Below are positions 42,875 to 52,959 of a DNA stretch of 64,000 nucleotides, one piece after another. The notes under the pieces are model-generated. The model ran no database searches. It was not told the DNA's origin and saw nothing but the letters and a program-made list of their open reading frames with translations. The position numbers and the translations under genes were made by a program. Position 1 is the first letter of the stretch, and the number at the start of each line of letters is the position of its first letter. Origin of the DNA: an uncultured Gilliamella sp. (GTDB lineage: Bacteria; Pseudomonadota; Gammaproteobacteria; Enterobacterales; Orbaceae); contig CALYPG010000004.1 in NCBI GenBank assembly GCA_945271295.1, forward strand, positions 84,300 through 148,299. The letters run 5' to 3'.

Positions 42875-42960
42875 CAACACATTACAAATTGCAAGTTTAT
42901 AAAAGCGATATGGATGTCTATATCGTTAAAAGATTATTATCCCTACTTTTTATTAATTGA
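42871..42960 (+). pseudogene. Truncated second copy of the preceding membrane protein
   Basis: An ATG overlaps the TGA of the preceding frame (ATGA). It encodes MTTHYKLQVYKSDMD, similar to the start MTTYYGQQAYNSQT of that gene, then stops after 29 residues. It looks like the leftover 5' end of a tandem duplicate. Confidence 0.5.
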
Positions 42961-43692
42961 TGTATTATCGCAATACGGTTGTTATAACCGCCTTGGTTAA
43001 CTAAGTGAGATTGATAACTGCGATATAATCTCCCTGTTCCTTAACAAAGATACCTAACTGTTTATTAACTGATGCCGAGTTACTTTTTATCTTTACAACT
43101 GTATTTAGACTAATAGTTTTCAATTAAATTAAATAAAACTGATCTTATAAGGTGGGTGGTGGCCGAATTCAAATACTAAAACGTATGCCTTTCCTGAAAC
43201 TTCTTGGCAAAAGTTTAAAACATTTTAGAGATGCAAAAATATAAAATGATGCTATAAATATAAAAATATTACTAATATCTATTATCAATCAAAATCTAAC
43301 TCTCACTTGGTATTTACGATAGTAAATAACTCATTCTGGTGCTTAAAATAAAATAGAATGGTCGATCTTACAACACGATTTGTGCAGTTTAAAATTTGTC
43401 ATAGGTAAGACTGCAAAACAACAATTAAGATATGGGTAAAATAATACATTCGAGTTTTTGAGTATTGTTAATTCACATGCTATTAAGAAGTTTAAGATGT
43501 TTTTGGTGAGCGATTTTATTAAACTATCATTAGAAAATGGATCATGCTGACTCCAAAGCAGGAAGTGTGCAATGATCCGATTTATCGTAGAATGTGGTGA
43601 CAGACAACATAACCATCACCTTTAACGATTAAATACACAAATAATTGAGAAAGTTCCTAAACCAACTATCTTTATATTTGTGTCAATCAAAA
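42961..43692 (+). other. Gene-free segment
   Basis: About 730 bp of AT-rich DNA with many stops in all frames. I saw no RNA gene, clear repeat or recognisable protein fragment. It is probably decayed accessory DNA following the truncated tandem copy. Confidence 0.5.
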
Positions 43693-44484
43693 TTATTTAT
43701 CATTGAACCTATGAACAGATCCATCTCCCCAAGTTCCAATGTAATATTGATTATTATTATATGCTAGTGCCACAGCTCCTGATAACGATGTAACTAATGT
43801 ACTTACTTCTTTGGTTTTTACATCAATTTTACGTACCATATCAGCTCCATTATCAATTACAGCAACAACACTAGGTGAAATAGCCACAATGCCGACGCCT
43901 GGTCGATTGAAACTTTTACCTAATTCTGTTTTATCGCCATTAGGTTGAATTAATGTAAGACGACCACTATATTGTGAAACAACTAAGCTATTATCAGCAA
44001 GTTGAGTGACACCAACTGGTGTAGATAATCCATTTGCAATAATTTCCTTCCGACCATTCTTTAAATCAAGCGAAACAATTTCTCCGGTTGAACGGTTTGT
44101 AATTAATAAATTTCCAGAATTAGAAAATGCTATGCCGGTAGGTGTATGATAACCCTCAGAAATTTTCTGAGATTTTCCATTAGCAGCTATTTTAAGAATA
44201 TAGTCATCGCCATACGAAGATACATAGATGTTATCTTCAGCATCAATTACAATACCCGCTGGTGATGATATATTTGAATGAATTATCTCACGGTCACCAT
44301 TGGAATTAATTTTTACCACTGAATTTCCAGACCAATTGGTAACATACATTGCTCCTTTACTATCAAATGCGATTCCAGTTGGTGCACTAAATGATCTAGC
44401 AACAGTTACTAACTCTGCCATACTTATACCTCCATATAAAGTGAGAAATATAAATGTGATGATATATAGAAATTTTTTTTTCAT
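43693..44484 (-). CDS. Secreted NHL/SMP-30-type beta-propeller
   Basis: From the ATG at 44484 (GGGG 10 nt upstream) the 263-residue product has a signal peptide cut near SMA. About six repeats follow, of the form P-G-I-A-F-D..G-x-Y-V-T-N, for example APTGIAFDSKGAMYVTN, SPAGIVIDAEDNIYVSS and TPTGIAFSNSGNLLITN. This is an NHL or virginiamycin-B-lyase-like propeller. Such folds serve as lactonases, lyases or binding scaffolds; the activity is not predictable. An upstream in-frame start at 44613 would hide the signal peptide. The MFS/LysR pair is next to it. Confidence 0.75.
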   Translation of the reverse strand: MKKKFLYIITFIFLTLYGGISMAELVTVARSFSAPTGIAFDSKGAMYVTNWSGNSVVKINSNGDREIIHSNISSPAGIVIDAEDNIYVSSYGDDYILKIAANGKSQKISEGYHTPTGIAFSNSGNLLITNRSTGEIVSLDLKNGRKEIIANGLSTPVGVTQLADNSLVVSQYSGRLTLIQPNGDKTELGKSFNRPGVGIVAISPSVVAVIDNGADMVRKIDVKTKEVSTLVTSLSGAVALAYNNNQYYIGTWGDGSVHRFNDK

Positions 44485-44614
44485 ATTAAGTATTCCCCTT
44501 AATGTATAATTAAAATTTAACGGATGTATCACCATCCAAAATGATTGAAACGCCATCAATGTCATTAACGTTTTTGCATAAAAGAAATAAAATTGTATAA
44601 TCAATTTCATCATT

Positions 44615-44881
44615 CTAAATTAATTTGCTTAACGCCTTAATTTTTATTAAATTATCACTTAACAATCTTGAAGTTACATTAAATAATTTAACAATATTAT
44701 TTGCTATGTTTCCCCAAAACAAAGAATCTATAATGCAAGAATTTACAGCATAGAAGCTAATTCCTTGATTACCGAAATATTTAAAATCGCTTTTGTAACC
44801 CTTGAAAAAAACATTTACCGTCCTATTGATGATAAAATTTGAAATTAGAACATAACAAAAAGTACGCTTTACAATAATCAC
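44615..44881 (-). CDS. Doubtful small ORF with GTG start
   Basis: This is an 88-codon frame beginning GTG, preceded by a very purine-rich stretch (AAAAAGGGGGAGG). The translation (for example YFGNQGISFYAVNSC) matches nothing I know, and its composition is compatible with chance. It ends just before the long form of the propeller frame. Kept only because of the ribosome-site-like sequence. Confidence 0.25.
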   Translation of the reverse strand: MIIVKRTFCYVLISNFIINRTVNVFFKGYKSDFKYFGNQGISFYAVNSCIIDSLFWGNIANNIVKLFNVTSRLLSDNLIKIKALSKLI

Positions 44882-45085
44882 TACCCTCCCCCTTTTTCCT
44901 CTTGTATACCTCCTCCATTGGCTTTGTGGTATTTTAGTTATATTAATTACAGCTACATAGCAAATAACTTGTATGAATCTTCTCCAGCTAAAATAATTTA
45001 TAGTTTTTTTAAAATAACTTTAGTAGTATCTATCTGATCAACTTAACCGATTTGCGACTTTATTAGTCAGTATTTTATTTTGTTT

Positions 45086-46282
45086 CTATTTTTTTATTAA
45101 TTTCATACCTAACATTGCTAAAGCTACATTAACTAATGTCAATATAATGCAGGCCAAATTTAATCGACTCCAACTCAAGTTTTCATAAACGATTCCCAAT
45201 ATATAAGTGCCCACGCTGCCACCAGCTAAACAAGAAAGTAAATATAAAGAAGATATGGCCCCTCTCGAATTATGCGGTACAATTTGATTAAGCATGGAAA
45301 TGACAATAGGTTGAATGCCAAAAACAAAAAGAAATAAGCTAAAAATCCCTAGTGCTATGCAAAATAAGTTTGAACTATATCCAATTGCTCCAATTGATGC
45401 ACTTACACATAATAGACAAATGATTAATAACTTCTTTTCACTTATTGATTGAGATAATTTACCTGTAATAGTTGCACCAATAACTGCACTCATACCTGCA
45501 AAATTCAACCAACCTAATACAGTTGATGAAAGGTAAAATGGTGCGCCTTTTAAGTAGAATGTTAAAAATGAGGATAATCCTAAGTAAACAAAGAACAATA
45601 AAAAACCAACCATCAGAAAGATGATAACTTTTTTATTAAGTAGTAATTTTGCAGCATCACAATAAGTGCGAACAATACTAACATTAGAAGAATTATGGGT
45701 GGCCTGCTTCATTCCAAAAGGAATAAACAAGCAAGCAAAGATAATGAAACATGCATAAATAATAAAAGCGACTTGCCAAGACCAAAAATCTGTCATCATA
45801 GCGACAATACTGCGACTAAAAATAATCCCAATAATTGAGGCTGAAATCATAACCCCCATTGCCTGAGGTAGTTTTTCTCGAACTGTATTTTTAGCAGTAT
45901 AGGCAAATAATGCTGCGGGAACCGATGCCGCAAAAAATCCAGTCAATGACATAATAAATAAATATATTTTGAATGAATCAACAACACCGGATATACCAAG
46001 GCAAATAATTGTTCCAATACAACCAAAAAGAACTAATAGCTTTGTTGATACTCTATCTGATAATGGACCATAAATAAAAAATGAAATAGCATAGAAAAAA
46101 CAAGATAAACTGAAAACAAATCTTGCATCGAGAATATCTATATTAAAGCTTTTCGATATTTCTTGGAAAACGAGTTGGCTTATATAAACTGAACCAACTA
46201 AAAGTACAATTAAGACGGCAGACAAAAAAATAGCAGTTTTTGCTTGTTCCTGTTTTGTAACGGATATAATACTTGATTCCAT
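45086..46282 (-). CDS. Major facilitator superfamily transporter
   Basis: Twelve hydrophobic helices fill 398 residues. The loop 2-3 signature (YGPLSDRVSTKLLVLFG) is that of MFS drug/metabolite antiporters, in the YnfM/AraJ-like range. AAGGA precedes the ATG at 9 nt. The substrate is unknown. A LysR regulator is encoded divergently 845 bp away and may control it. The propeller gene lies downstream on the same strand. Confidence 0.85.
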   Translation of the reverse strand: MESSIISVTKQEQAKTAIFLSAVLIVLLVGSVYISQLVFQEISKSFNIDILDARFVFSLSCFFYAISFFIYGPLSDRVSTKLLVLFGCIGTIICLGISGVVDSFKIYLFIMSLTGFFAASVPAALFAYTAKNTVREKLPQAMGVMISASIIGIIFSRSIVAMMTDFWSWQVAFIIYACFIIFACLFIPFGMKQATHNSSNVSIVRTYCDAAKLLLNKKVIIFLMVGFLLFFVYLGLSSFLTFYLKGAPFYLSSTVLGWLNFAGMSAVIGATITGKLSQSISEKKLLIICLLCVSASIGAIGYSSNLFCIALGIFSLFLFVFGIQPIVISMLNQIVPHNSRGAISSLYLLSCLAGGSVGTYILGIVYENLSWSRLNLACIILTLVNVALAMLGMKLIKK

Positions 46283-47127
46283 AATTGGGATTCCTTTTTT
46301 AATTGCAAATAATATTTATTGCCATATCTTCAGCGCTAACAAAACATAACAAAATATTATCGGTATTAAGATCACAAAAAAATAATGAATAATAAGAGAA
46401 ACTAAGATTCAACAACCAGAGGTAACATTTAAATGACTTAATACAATTATCCAACTATTAACATTAATTTTATCAATTGATGAATCTAGCATTATCTTCA
46501 CCATTAAGTCGTGTTATGCGATTAGTTATCTAACTATTAAAAGCCTAAACAAAAAAACAAAAAAATAGAAATACTTATTTTGCGATATGAAATTTATATC
46601 AAAGTTCAGATTTTGGAAAAAGAACAAAAATTCAATTAAAATAATATATAATTAATAATTACCGTTATTTAAATATAATCCCAAAATAATAATCTGGATC
46701 CGATAAGCAACTATAGTGTTATAATAAAGAGAAAAATCATTATTATTTGATGAGATACATTCATAATAATCACATAAAATGATAAGTTATAAAATCACAC
46801 AGAAAGTTGTAGTAATTTTTTATTAATTACTACGACCACTTTTAGTAAATTAATAATTCATAGATTATTAAATAAACGATGCGTATTGTCATTTAGAGTA
46901 AATCTAAAATACAGTAAATAAAAAAACAGCTTTCAATTTAAGAAACAAAACTATCTCTCAATCACTTGCTAATTTGAATGTCGTACTCAAGTGTTGATAA
47001 GTTTAAAAACTTGAATGGAAATCCATATAGTTATTTTTTGAAAGTAAAATTTATATAACTTGCTAAAAGAGTTTAAGAAGCACATTGAATATTATGTTAG
47101 TACCGATACTTAAGGATTCTGAACATC
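46283..47127. other. Long intergenic region between MFS and LysR genes
   Basis: 845 bp of very AT-rich DNA without a supported gene. It should hold the divergent promoters of the transporter and regulator. A TCACA half-site near 46371-46375 is the only CRP-like feature and is weak. I saw no strong inverted repeat with the T-N11-A layout that I could defend. Confidence 0.4.
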
Positions 47128-48033
47128 ATGGATATTTATAGCAAAAGGTTACCTACAGTTAAACAATTACAGTATTTTGTAGCAATTTGTGAAGAACAAA
47201 GTTTTAGGGGAGCGGCTGAAAAATTAGGCGTAAGTCAACCACCACTATCAATTCAAATTAAAGACTTAGAAAAAAAACTAGAAGAGACTTTATTTTTAAG
47301 AAATTCACATAACGTTGTTCTGACTAAAAAAGGAGAAGAACTTAAATCAAAAGCCACATTTCTATTAAATGAACTTTGTTCGATTGCTAAATCAATTAAA
47401 TTAAGTAATGTTGAGAAGGTTATAATAGGAACAACCAAAACTCTCTGCTTTGATTTCATTCCATATTTTAAAATATTTTTTTCTGATTTTATTGATGAGA
47501 CAGAGATTTATAAACACAACTATACATCTAAAGAACTGCTACTTGAATTACAAAAAGAAAACATCGATTTTGCATTAGTTTCTGATTATCAAACGAGAGG
47601 AACAAATGAAAACTCCCTTTTAGTTTACAAAGAACCTATGATTTTAGTTTTGCCGACTAACCATCCATGTAGCAAACTAGAAAGAGTTAATCTTAATGAT
47701 GTTATTGATTTACCTCTCTTCTGGTTTAAACAATATTTGAATCCTGTTTTTTATGAACAATGTGAACGTGTATTTAAGACACTAAATTTTCCTCTAGTCC
47801 GGCGAGCGGAATTAACTGATAACTTAGCAATGTTACTTGAAGTATCTTTAGGTAAAGGAATGATGCTTTTACCTCAGTCAATGACACAAGCAAAAGTAGA
47901 TGGTGTGGTATATAAAAAGTTAGTTGAATGTCAAGATGCCAAATTAAAAATTGATATATATCTTATTTGGCGACAAAATTTAAAGAAAAATTCGATAAAC
48001 GAAACAATAATTAATTATTTCAAAAATCAATGA
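47128..48033 (+). CDS. LysR-family transcriptional regulator
   Basis: The N-terminal helix-turn-helix (TVKQLQYFVAICEEQSFRGAAEKLGVSQPPLSIQIKDLEKKL) is a textbook LysR start. A 200-residue ligand-binding domain follows (VIIGTTKTL, DFALVSD, MILVLPTNHPCS). The length of 301 is typical. It lies divergent from the MFS gene, the classical arrangement for a regulator and its target. Confidence 0.9.
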   Translation: MDIYSKRLPTVKQLQYFVAICEEQSFRGAAEKLGVSQPPLSIQIKDLEKKLEETLFLRNSHNVVLTKKGEELKSKATFLLNELCSIAKSIKLSNVEKVIIGTTKTLCFDFIPYFKIFFSDFIDETEIYKHNYTSKELLLELQKENIDFALVSDYQTRGTNENSLLVYKEPMILVLPTNHPCSKLERVNLNDVIDLPLFWFKQYLNPVFYEQCERVFKTLNFPLVRRAELTDNLAMLLEVSLGKGMMLLPQSMTQAKVDGVVYKKLVECQDAKLKIDIYLIWRQNLKKNSINETIINYFKNQ

Positions 48034-48306
48034 TTAAAATGTTATTCTAAAAATTAAGTAAAGTTTGTTATTACGTTTTTCACATTTTTAAATATTGTTT
48101 TTTGGGTTAAAGAATATACCCATTTTATATCAAATCTTTTGTATAAATTTAACCGTGTTAAAAAAAACGAAATCTTACCTATTATACATATCCCCAAGTA
48201 TGGGATACTTTGACTAGGGAATCCCCTTTCATCTGAGCAATATTAATTATTTATTACACCAAGTCCTTTTTGATAATAAGCAATAATTTTTTGTAAAACC
48301 CATTAT

Positions 48307-49077
48307 TTATTCTGTAAAGGTGAATTTAATATGATCATAAACCCATTGTGCTATTTGTATTACGTCTTGTTCAGGAATATGCTGACTTTCCATTCTAAAA
48401 TAGCTATTGTAATACACCCACCACAACTCACCATGTGATTCAAAATGCTTATCTTTTGCCGAAAGCGTTCCTAAGGTTTCCGGTCCTTTAATAAAGGGAA
48501 AATGCGATATGCTATAATTACGCAAGTTATTAATAAAAGTATACTGAGCATAACGATTATTTTTATCTTTCACAAAAAAAGTGAGATGAATTTCAGCAAA
48601 AGCCGAACTATCTTTAGTCATTTTTTCACTAATTTTCAATATTTCAATTTCTATCTGCCTGGCAAACAGGGTATCGTCGGTTTCATCGATTAATTCATTA
48701 TCAATAATTTTGTTAATTTTATAAGTAGTATTCTCTTGTGTTTTAGTCGAAATTTGCTCATCTAAATTGATATTTAGATCTATTTGTTTGATGTTTTTTG
48801 GTGTTTGCTGAATAAACGCCGATAATCCGAGAATTTTATCCGCTTCCTCTATCCTATCATCTATATCAATATAGGCCTGTATAGTTGACAAAGCGACAGT
48901 ATTGCCAACAAATTGCATAAATTCTTCTGTCGGAAATTTAATCGTATTTATTTTTGTAAAAGAGTGCGTTTTAGTTTCCTTTTCTTGAGTGGATAGCGCA
49001 TTAGCATTTGTACATAATAAAGCAACGATAACCGTAACTATAAATTGTAATAAAGCTATTTTTTTACCATATAACAT
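48307..49077 (-). CDS. Secreted orphan protein, paralogue of the divergent neighbour
   Basis: The ATG at 49077 has GGAG at 5 nt and gives 256 residues with a signal peptide cut near NANA. The C-terminal region NYSISHFPFIKGPETLG..WWVYYNSYFRM..IAQWVYDHI parallels NYSISPLPFAFFDIKTTG..IYWVYKNSFVSV..ICNWIQAQL in the divergent gene at 49486. No known domain is recognised. It may be a periplasmic binding or immunity protein; this is a guess from size, export and duplication. Confidence 0.65.
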   Translation of the reverse strand: MLYGKKIALLQFIVTVIVALLCTNANALSTQEKETKTHSFTKINTIKFPTEEFMQFVGNTVALSTIQAYIDIDDRIEEADKILGLSAFIQQTPKNIKQIDLNINLDEQISTKTQENTTYKINKIIDNELIDETDDTLFARQIEIEILKISEKMTKDSSAFAEIHLTFFVKDKNNRYAQYTFINNLRNYSISHFPFIKGPETLGTLSAKDKHFESHGELWWVYYNSYFRMESQHIPEQDVIQIAQWVYDHIKFTFTE

Positions 49078-49485
49078 CGTTACTCCACTATAGTTTCTCT
49101 CATTACATTTCAACTCACTCTCACTTGAAACTATTGCATTTTTTACTTTAAAAATAATGAATTAATAACTAAATCTAAATTATTAAAATAACATAAAATC
49201 ATTGCTATCATTTGTATTTGCATATCTTAATATCAAAATTAGTAGCTATAAATAATGTAAAAAAATTAAAATTATTTACATAAGCATTATCGCTGTAAAA
49301 TCAGCGTTAATATATGATAATTTATATACATATATTTTTTCAAATACCATTTTGAATTGAATCAAACAATTTAATTTTCCGTTAAATATTGCAGCATAGC
49401 TAATAGTTGAAAAGATATTTTAAGTGATACAAGTAATTTTTATCGACTTGTTTTGCATGGTTTTATTGTCAAGTTACAAATAAAT

Positions 49486-50097
49486 ATGAATAAAATAATT
49501 GGATTGATATTCTGTGGATTAATTAGCGTAAGCATTAATGCACAGGAGAATAAAATGAATATGGAATATAATCTTAATTTTCGTTTATCTGAATTAGAAG
49601 AAAGAACACATTTTTTAATTCCATTACAACAAGAGGAAATTGTTAACTATGTATCTTCTTCAATTTTTCCTGTTTCCTCATCGGTTATCCTCATTGATAA
49701 TCAACAAATTCACACTGAAATTACAAATCAACAACTAGATAATAAAAGTTATATAACATTAAAATTTACCTATAATGATAATGAAAAAAAACAGTTAAAT
49801 GTATTAATAACCGTCCACCATTATCAGCAACAAAATTCTTTAAAAAACAGTTATGACAATGCTCGTACAGAGTTTTTCACCAGTATAGATAATTATTCAA
49901 TTTCGCCATTACCTTTCGCTTTTTTTGATATTAAAACAACTGGGGTTCGTTTTATCGGAAGTCATGTAAATATTTATTGGGTTTATAAAAATTCCTTTGT
50001 TTCTGTAAATGGTAATAACACTCTGACAGAAAAGCAAATTAGGGACATTTGTAATTGGATTCAAGCACAACTTGAAGATAATTTAATAATTCAATAA
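49486..50097 (+). CDS. Secreted orphan protein, paralogue of the divergent neighbour
   Basis: From the ATG at 49486 the 203-residue product has a signal peptide (MNKIIGLIFCGLISVSINA) and a soluble mature region. It shares the C-terminal NYSIS-PF...G...H...WVY-NSF...I..WI pattern with the protein encoded divergently at 48307-49077. Its N-terminal half is shorter and different. It is not recognised as a known family. The ribosome site is weak. About 400 bp of AT-rich DNA separates the pair. Confidence 0.65.
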   Translation: MNKIIGLIFCGLISVSINAQENKMNMEYNLNFRLSELEERTHFLIPLQQEEIVNYVSSSIFPVSSSVILIDNQQIHTEITNQQLDNKSYITLKFTYNDNEKKQLNVLITVHHYQQQNSLKNSYDNARTEFFTSIDNYSISPLPFAFFDIKTTGVRFIGSHVNIYWVYKNSFVSVNGNNTLTEKQIRDICNWIQAQLEDNLIIQ

Positions 50098-50313
50098 TTT
50101 TATTATATTCTTGTTTAGATATTATCATCCCTTATCAGTTATTTATAATAATGTAACTATTTATGCTAAGTTATTAACTACAAATTAATGGGTATAAAAA
50201 TTTATAAATAATAACCGTCAATCAAAATAGATTGCGTATCTAACTGCCCTTCACGATAAGGTATGCATTTTCTGGTAATATTTACAAAAACCTTTATATC
50301 ATTAGGATAAGTA

Positions 50314-50778
50314 TTAAGTATGATGTAGCGACATAAATTTTTCATATTCATCTTTAAAATCCACTAACCCTATAATTTTATACTTTCTTTCATTGTGTTT
50401 ATATAACACGACCCACCAATATAGGTTTGAATTATTATTTTTAATTTCATGTAATACTCCATCTTTTTGAGGATAAAAAATAGCAACATCATCTTGTATG
50501 GTTGAATACTCTTGATTGATAAATGTTAAATAATTATAGACTAATGAACGGTAATAATTTATATCATCAGCCATGATGTAAAAGTCATCGCCCATTTCTG
50601 TTTTTAATTTATTCATTTTTTCTTCATTTGGGCTAACTAAAATAATAGTATCTTCATTTAATATAATTGGTGATATTTTATTTAAAGACGTTTGTTTATC
50701 TTGTTGCTGAGGTTGAGCAAAACATATTTGAAACGATAATATTAATAAGTAGGCAAATATAAATAACGCTTTTTTCAT
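50314..50778 (-). CDS. Small secreted orphan protein
   Basis: The ATG at 50778 begins MKKALFIFAYLLILSFQ, a clear signal peptide cut near CFA. The total is 154 residues. The mature part is acidic/polar and contains the phrase NLYWWVVLYKHNERKYKIIGLVDF. That is reminiscent of the WVYY/WVYK strand in the two secreted proteins encoded upstream, so it may be a distant relative. GGAG lies about 13 nt before the ATG. Nothing indicates an enzymatic activity. Confidence 0.6.
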   Translation of the reverse strand: MKKALFIFAYLLILSFQICFAQPQQQDKQTSLNKISPIILNEDTIILVSPNEEKMNKLKTEMGDDFYIMADDINYYRSLVYNYLTFINQEYSTIQDDVAIFYPQKDGVLHEIKNNNSNLYWWVVLYKHNERKYKIIGLVDFKDEYEKFMSLHHT

Positions 50779-50853
50779 AATAATAAAAACTCTCCTATAT
50801 AGTGATATCTCCAAATAGTACTTATTTACTATTATTACAAGATTTTTTGACAA

Positions 50854-51233
50854 TGATTAGTAGACATTAAACAGTTAATTTCATTAACTTTTTTCAAAAA
50901 AATATATTGTTAAGTATTTTACTGGATAGGCTACACCAACTCATACAACTTTTTTAGGGCACAAGGTAAAATTATCACTAAAAGTGGAAATAAACATAAA
51001 TAAAATAAACGTCAAAATTATTAAAAGCCAGTTAAAATTTTTAAAGGACAAGGATCATATGAAAAATTTTATAAGGATATACCTAATCCTTTTTTTATTA
51101 TAGACAGTAAATATGCAATTTTTTGAACAAGGTATAGGTAATAGTAATAAATATGATAATGAAACTCTAGATAACCAAGGATATCTATTAATCATTATCA
51201 TAAGAAATAGTCATCATTATTCGCAAATCAATT
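50854..51233 (+). pseudogene. Relic of a secreted-protein gene in a gene-poor gap
   Basis: At 51059 an ATG preceded by AGGA opens MKNFIRIYLILFLL, which looks like a signal peptide, and meets TAG at 51101. The same frame continues from 51113 (QFFEQGIGNSNKYDN) until it runs antisense into the binding-protein gene at 51234. It looks like a small exported protein lost by a nonsense change and 3' truncation. The rest of the gap holds nothing recognisable. Confidence 0.35.
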
Positions 51234-52049
51234 CTATTGATAATATTCGAACACACCACCAAATTTTTGTGCGATATTATCGCGAACTGGCTGTTGTAAC
51301 AATGCTTCTGCTAATAATTTTGCCCATGGTTGTTGTGCATTTTGTTGTTGGACTACAATGCCCATTGGAAAATCTTTAGCATCATTATCACGGATAATAT
51401 AGTGCTGAAAATCTTTACCGGCATTTTTCATATGAGTAAAAAAGACAATTGCCGCATCAAGATCGTCTAAAGCACGCACAGTTTGGGTTTGATTCATATC
51501 AACCAAAATAATATGTTTAGGATTGGCTTTTATATCAATTAAACTAAATTGCCCTTGATGGTCGCTATTAAGCTTGATCAGACCAACTTCGTTTAACATG
51601 CGTAAACCACGATCCATATTCATTGCATCATTCATAATTGCAATTTTAGCTCCATCGGGTATTTGATCTAAAGCCGTATATTTATCTGAATAAAGACCAA
51701 TTCCAGTGGTAAAGGCATAAGGCTGAACCATAGCTAGATTACCGTGATTTTGGGCATTAAAACTATCCATAAACTTAATATGTACACCTAGTGCTGCATC
51801 AGCACTGCCATCATTAACTGCTCGAATAACATTGACATTTCCTGACATGATAACCAATTGAGCATCAATTCCATGCTGTTTTAACCAATCAAGACTTGGT
51901 TGTAAAATTGCAGCAGAAATTTCGGTAGTTGCGATATTAATTTTTGTGGGTGTACCTGATTCAGTTGCTTTTTCATCTGTAGTCTTATCGCAAGCTACTA
52001 ACGCAATAGCAAAAGTCACCAGGCAGATAAATTTAATAATCATTTTCAT
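51234..52049 (-). CDS. MetQ/NlpA-like substrate-binding lipoprotein
   Basis: A lipobox (ALVAC) at residues 16-20 predicts a lipid-anchored binding protein. The fold shows NIATTEISAAILQPSLDWLKQHGIDAQLVIM, GSADAALGVHIKFMDSF, GAKIAIMNDAMNMDRGLRML and MNQTQTVRALDDLDAAIVF, the NLPA lipoprotein family. It is the last gene of a minus-strand operon with ATPase, permease and DUF169 genes. Ligand-site residues differ from E. coli MetQ in ways I cannot interpret, so methionine is only one possibility. Confidence 0.82.
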   Translation of the reverse strand: MKMIIKFICLVTFAIALVACDKTTDEKATESGTPTKINIATTEISAAILQPSLDWLKQHGIDAQLVIMSGNVNVIRAVNDGSADAALGVHIKFMDSFNAQNHGNLAMVQPYAFTTGIGLYSDKYTALDQIPDGAKIAIMNDAMNMDRGLRMLNEVGLIKLNSDHQGQFSLIDIKANPKHIILVDMNQTQTVRALDDLDAAIVFFTHMKNAGKDFQHYIIRDNDAKDFPMGIVVQQQNAQQPWAKLLAEALLQQPVRDNIAQKFGGVFEYYQ

Positions 52050-52074
52050 TTTGATATTCCCTTTTCCTCTCCAA

Positions 52075-52932
52075 TTACTGTTTATTTTTGTGATAGCTTA
52101 TTGTGCCAAAGCTACCCTTATAATAATTACAACTTAATTCAATATGTAATTCATTTTGCAAATCCATGTTTTTAGCCCGTTCTATTATTTTTTTCTTGGT
52201 TTGATTATCATCCATTAAATTAATAGTTTGCTTCACACCATCAACAATTTTGTCTAATTGATTAAATGGAATGCCCATAGCTATTTCATCGTCTTGCCAT
52301 TTAGCTACTTTCCTGGTACCAGCACATAACATGCTAATATTCGGCTGATTCATTTCAAAGGGGTAAGATGTACACTCTTGGCAGATAGCTTGATTACCCA
52401 CCATCTTAATATTTTTTAGTTGTCCAAAATGGTATGCATATCCTTGTACTAATCGCATAATATTTTGTGAATTAGCTACAACTATCACAATATCAGGTGT
52501 GGTACTTTCAAATTGTTGTAAAGGAGCGATTTCTACACCACAAACTTGGTGTTGACAATAGATCATATCTTTGGCAATTTGGCGACTAACTCCATAATCA
52601 GCATATAATCCCATTAAAAAGTGACGCCTCCCTGATATTATATCGGATTGATCAATAATATCTTTTGAAGCAGGTAAAATCCCTAATACGCGAGCACCCG
52701 ACAAACAAGAAATTCGATTAAGTCCGAGTTTGCATGCTTCACCCAATGTTGCATTTTTGACTGCTGCACAATATTGCTGTGCTCCTTTAGGTTCTGGTGT
52801 TGCACAATTATTATAATCAGCTTGACTGTATAAAAAACGCACTCCAACTACCATTCTAGTTAAAGAGAGCATTACTTGTAACCAAGTACTGAAATCTTTA
52901 CTCGTTGTTATATTACTAGCTTCACTTTTCAT
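52075..52932 (-). CDS. DUF169 (COG2043-like) cysteine-rich protein in an ABC operon
   Basis: This 285-residue cytosolic protein has no signal or membrane segment. VGVRFLYSQADY, the CKLGLNRISCLSGARVLGIL block and the late NISMLCAGTRK segment are the layout I associate with DUF169. Cysteines are numerous (CATPEP, YCAAVK, EACKLG, SCLSG, YCQHQVCGV, ICQECTSYP, LCAG), so metal or cofactor binding is possible. It is embedded between permease and binding-protein genes of a MetNIQ-like importer, suggesting it acts on the imported compound. The function is not known. Confidence 0.7.
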   Translation of the reverse strand: MKSEASNITTSKDFSTWLQVMLSLTRMVVGVRFLYSQADYNNCATPEPKGAQQYCAAVKNATLGEACKLGLNRISCLSGARVLGILPASKDIIDQSDIISGRRHFLMGLYADYGVSRQIAKDMIYCQHQVCGVEIAPLQQFESTTPDIVIVVANSQNIMRLVQGYAYHFGQLKNIKMVGNQAICQECTSYPFEMNQPNISMLCAGTRKVAKWQDDEIAMGIPFNQLDKIVDGVKQTINLMDDNQTKKKIIERAKNMDLQNELHIELSCNYYKGSFGTISYHKNKQ

Positions 52933-52959
52933 TAGATCCGTCCCTAGACTAATCTCAAT

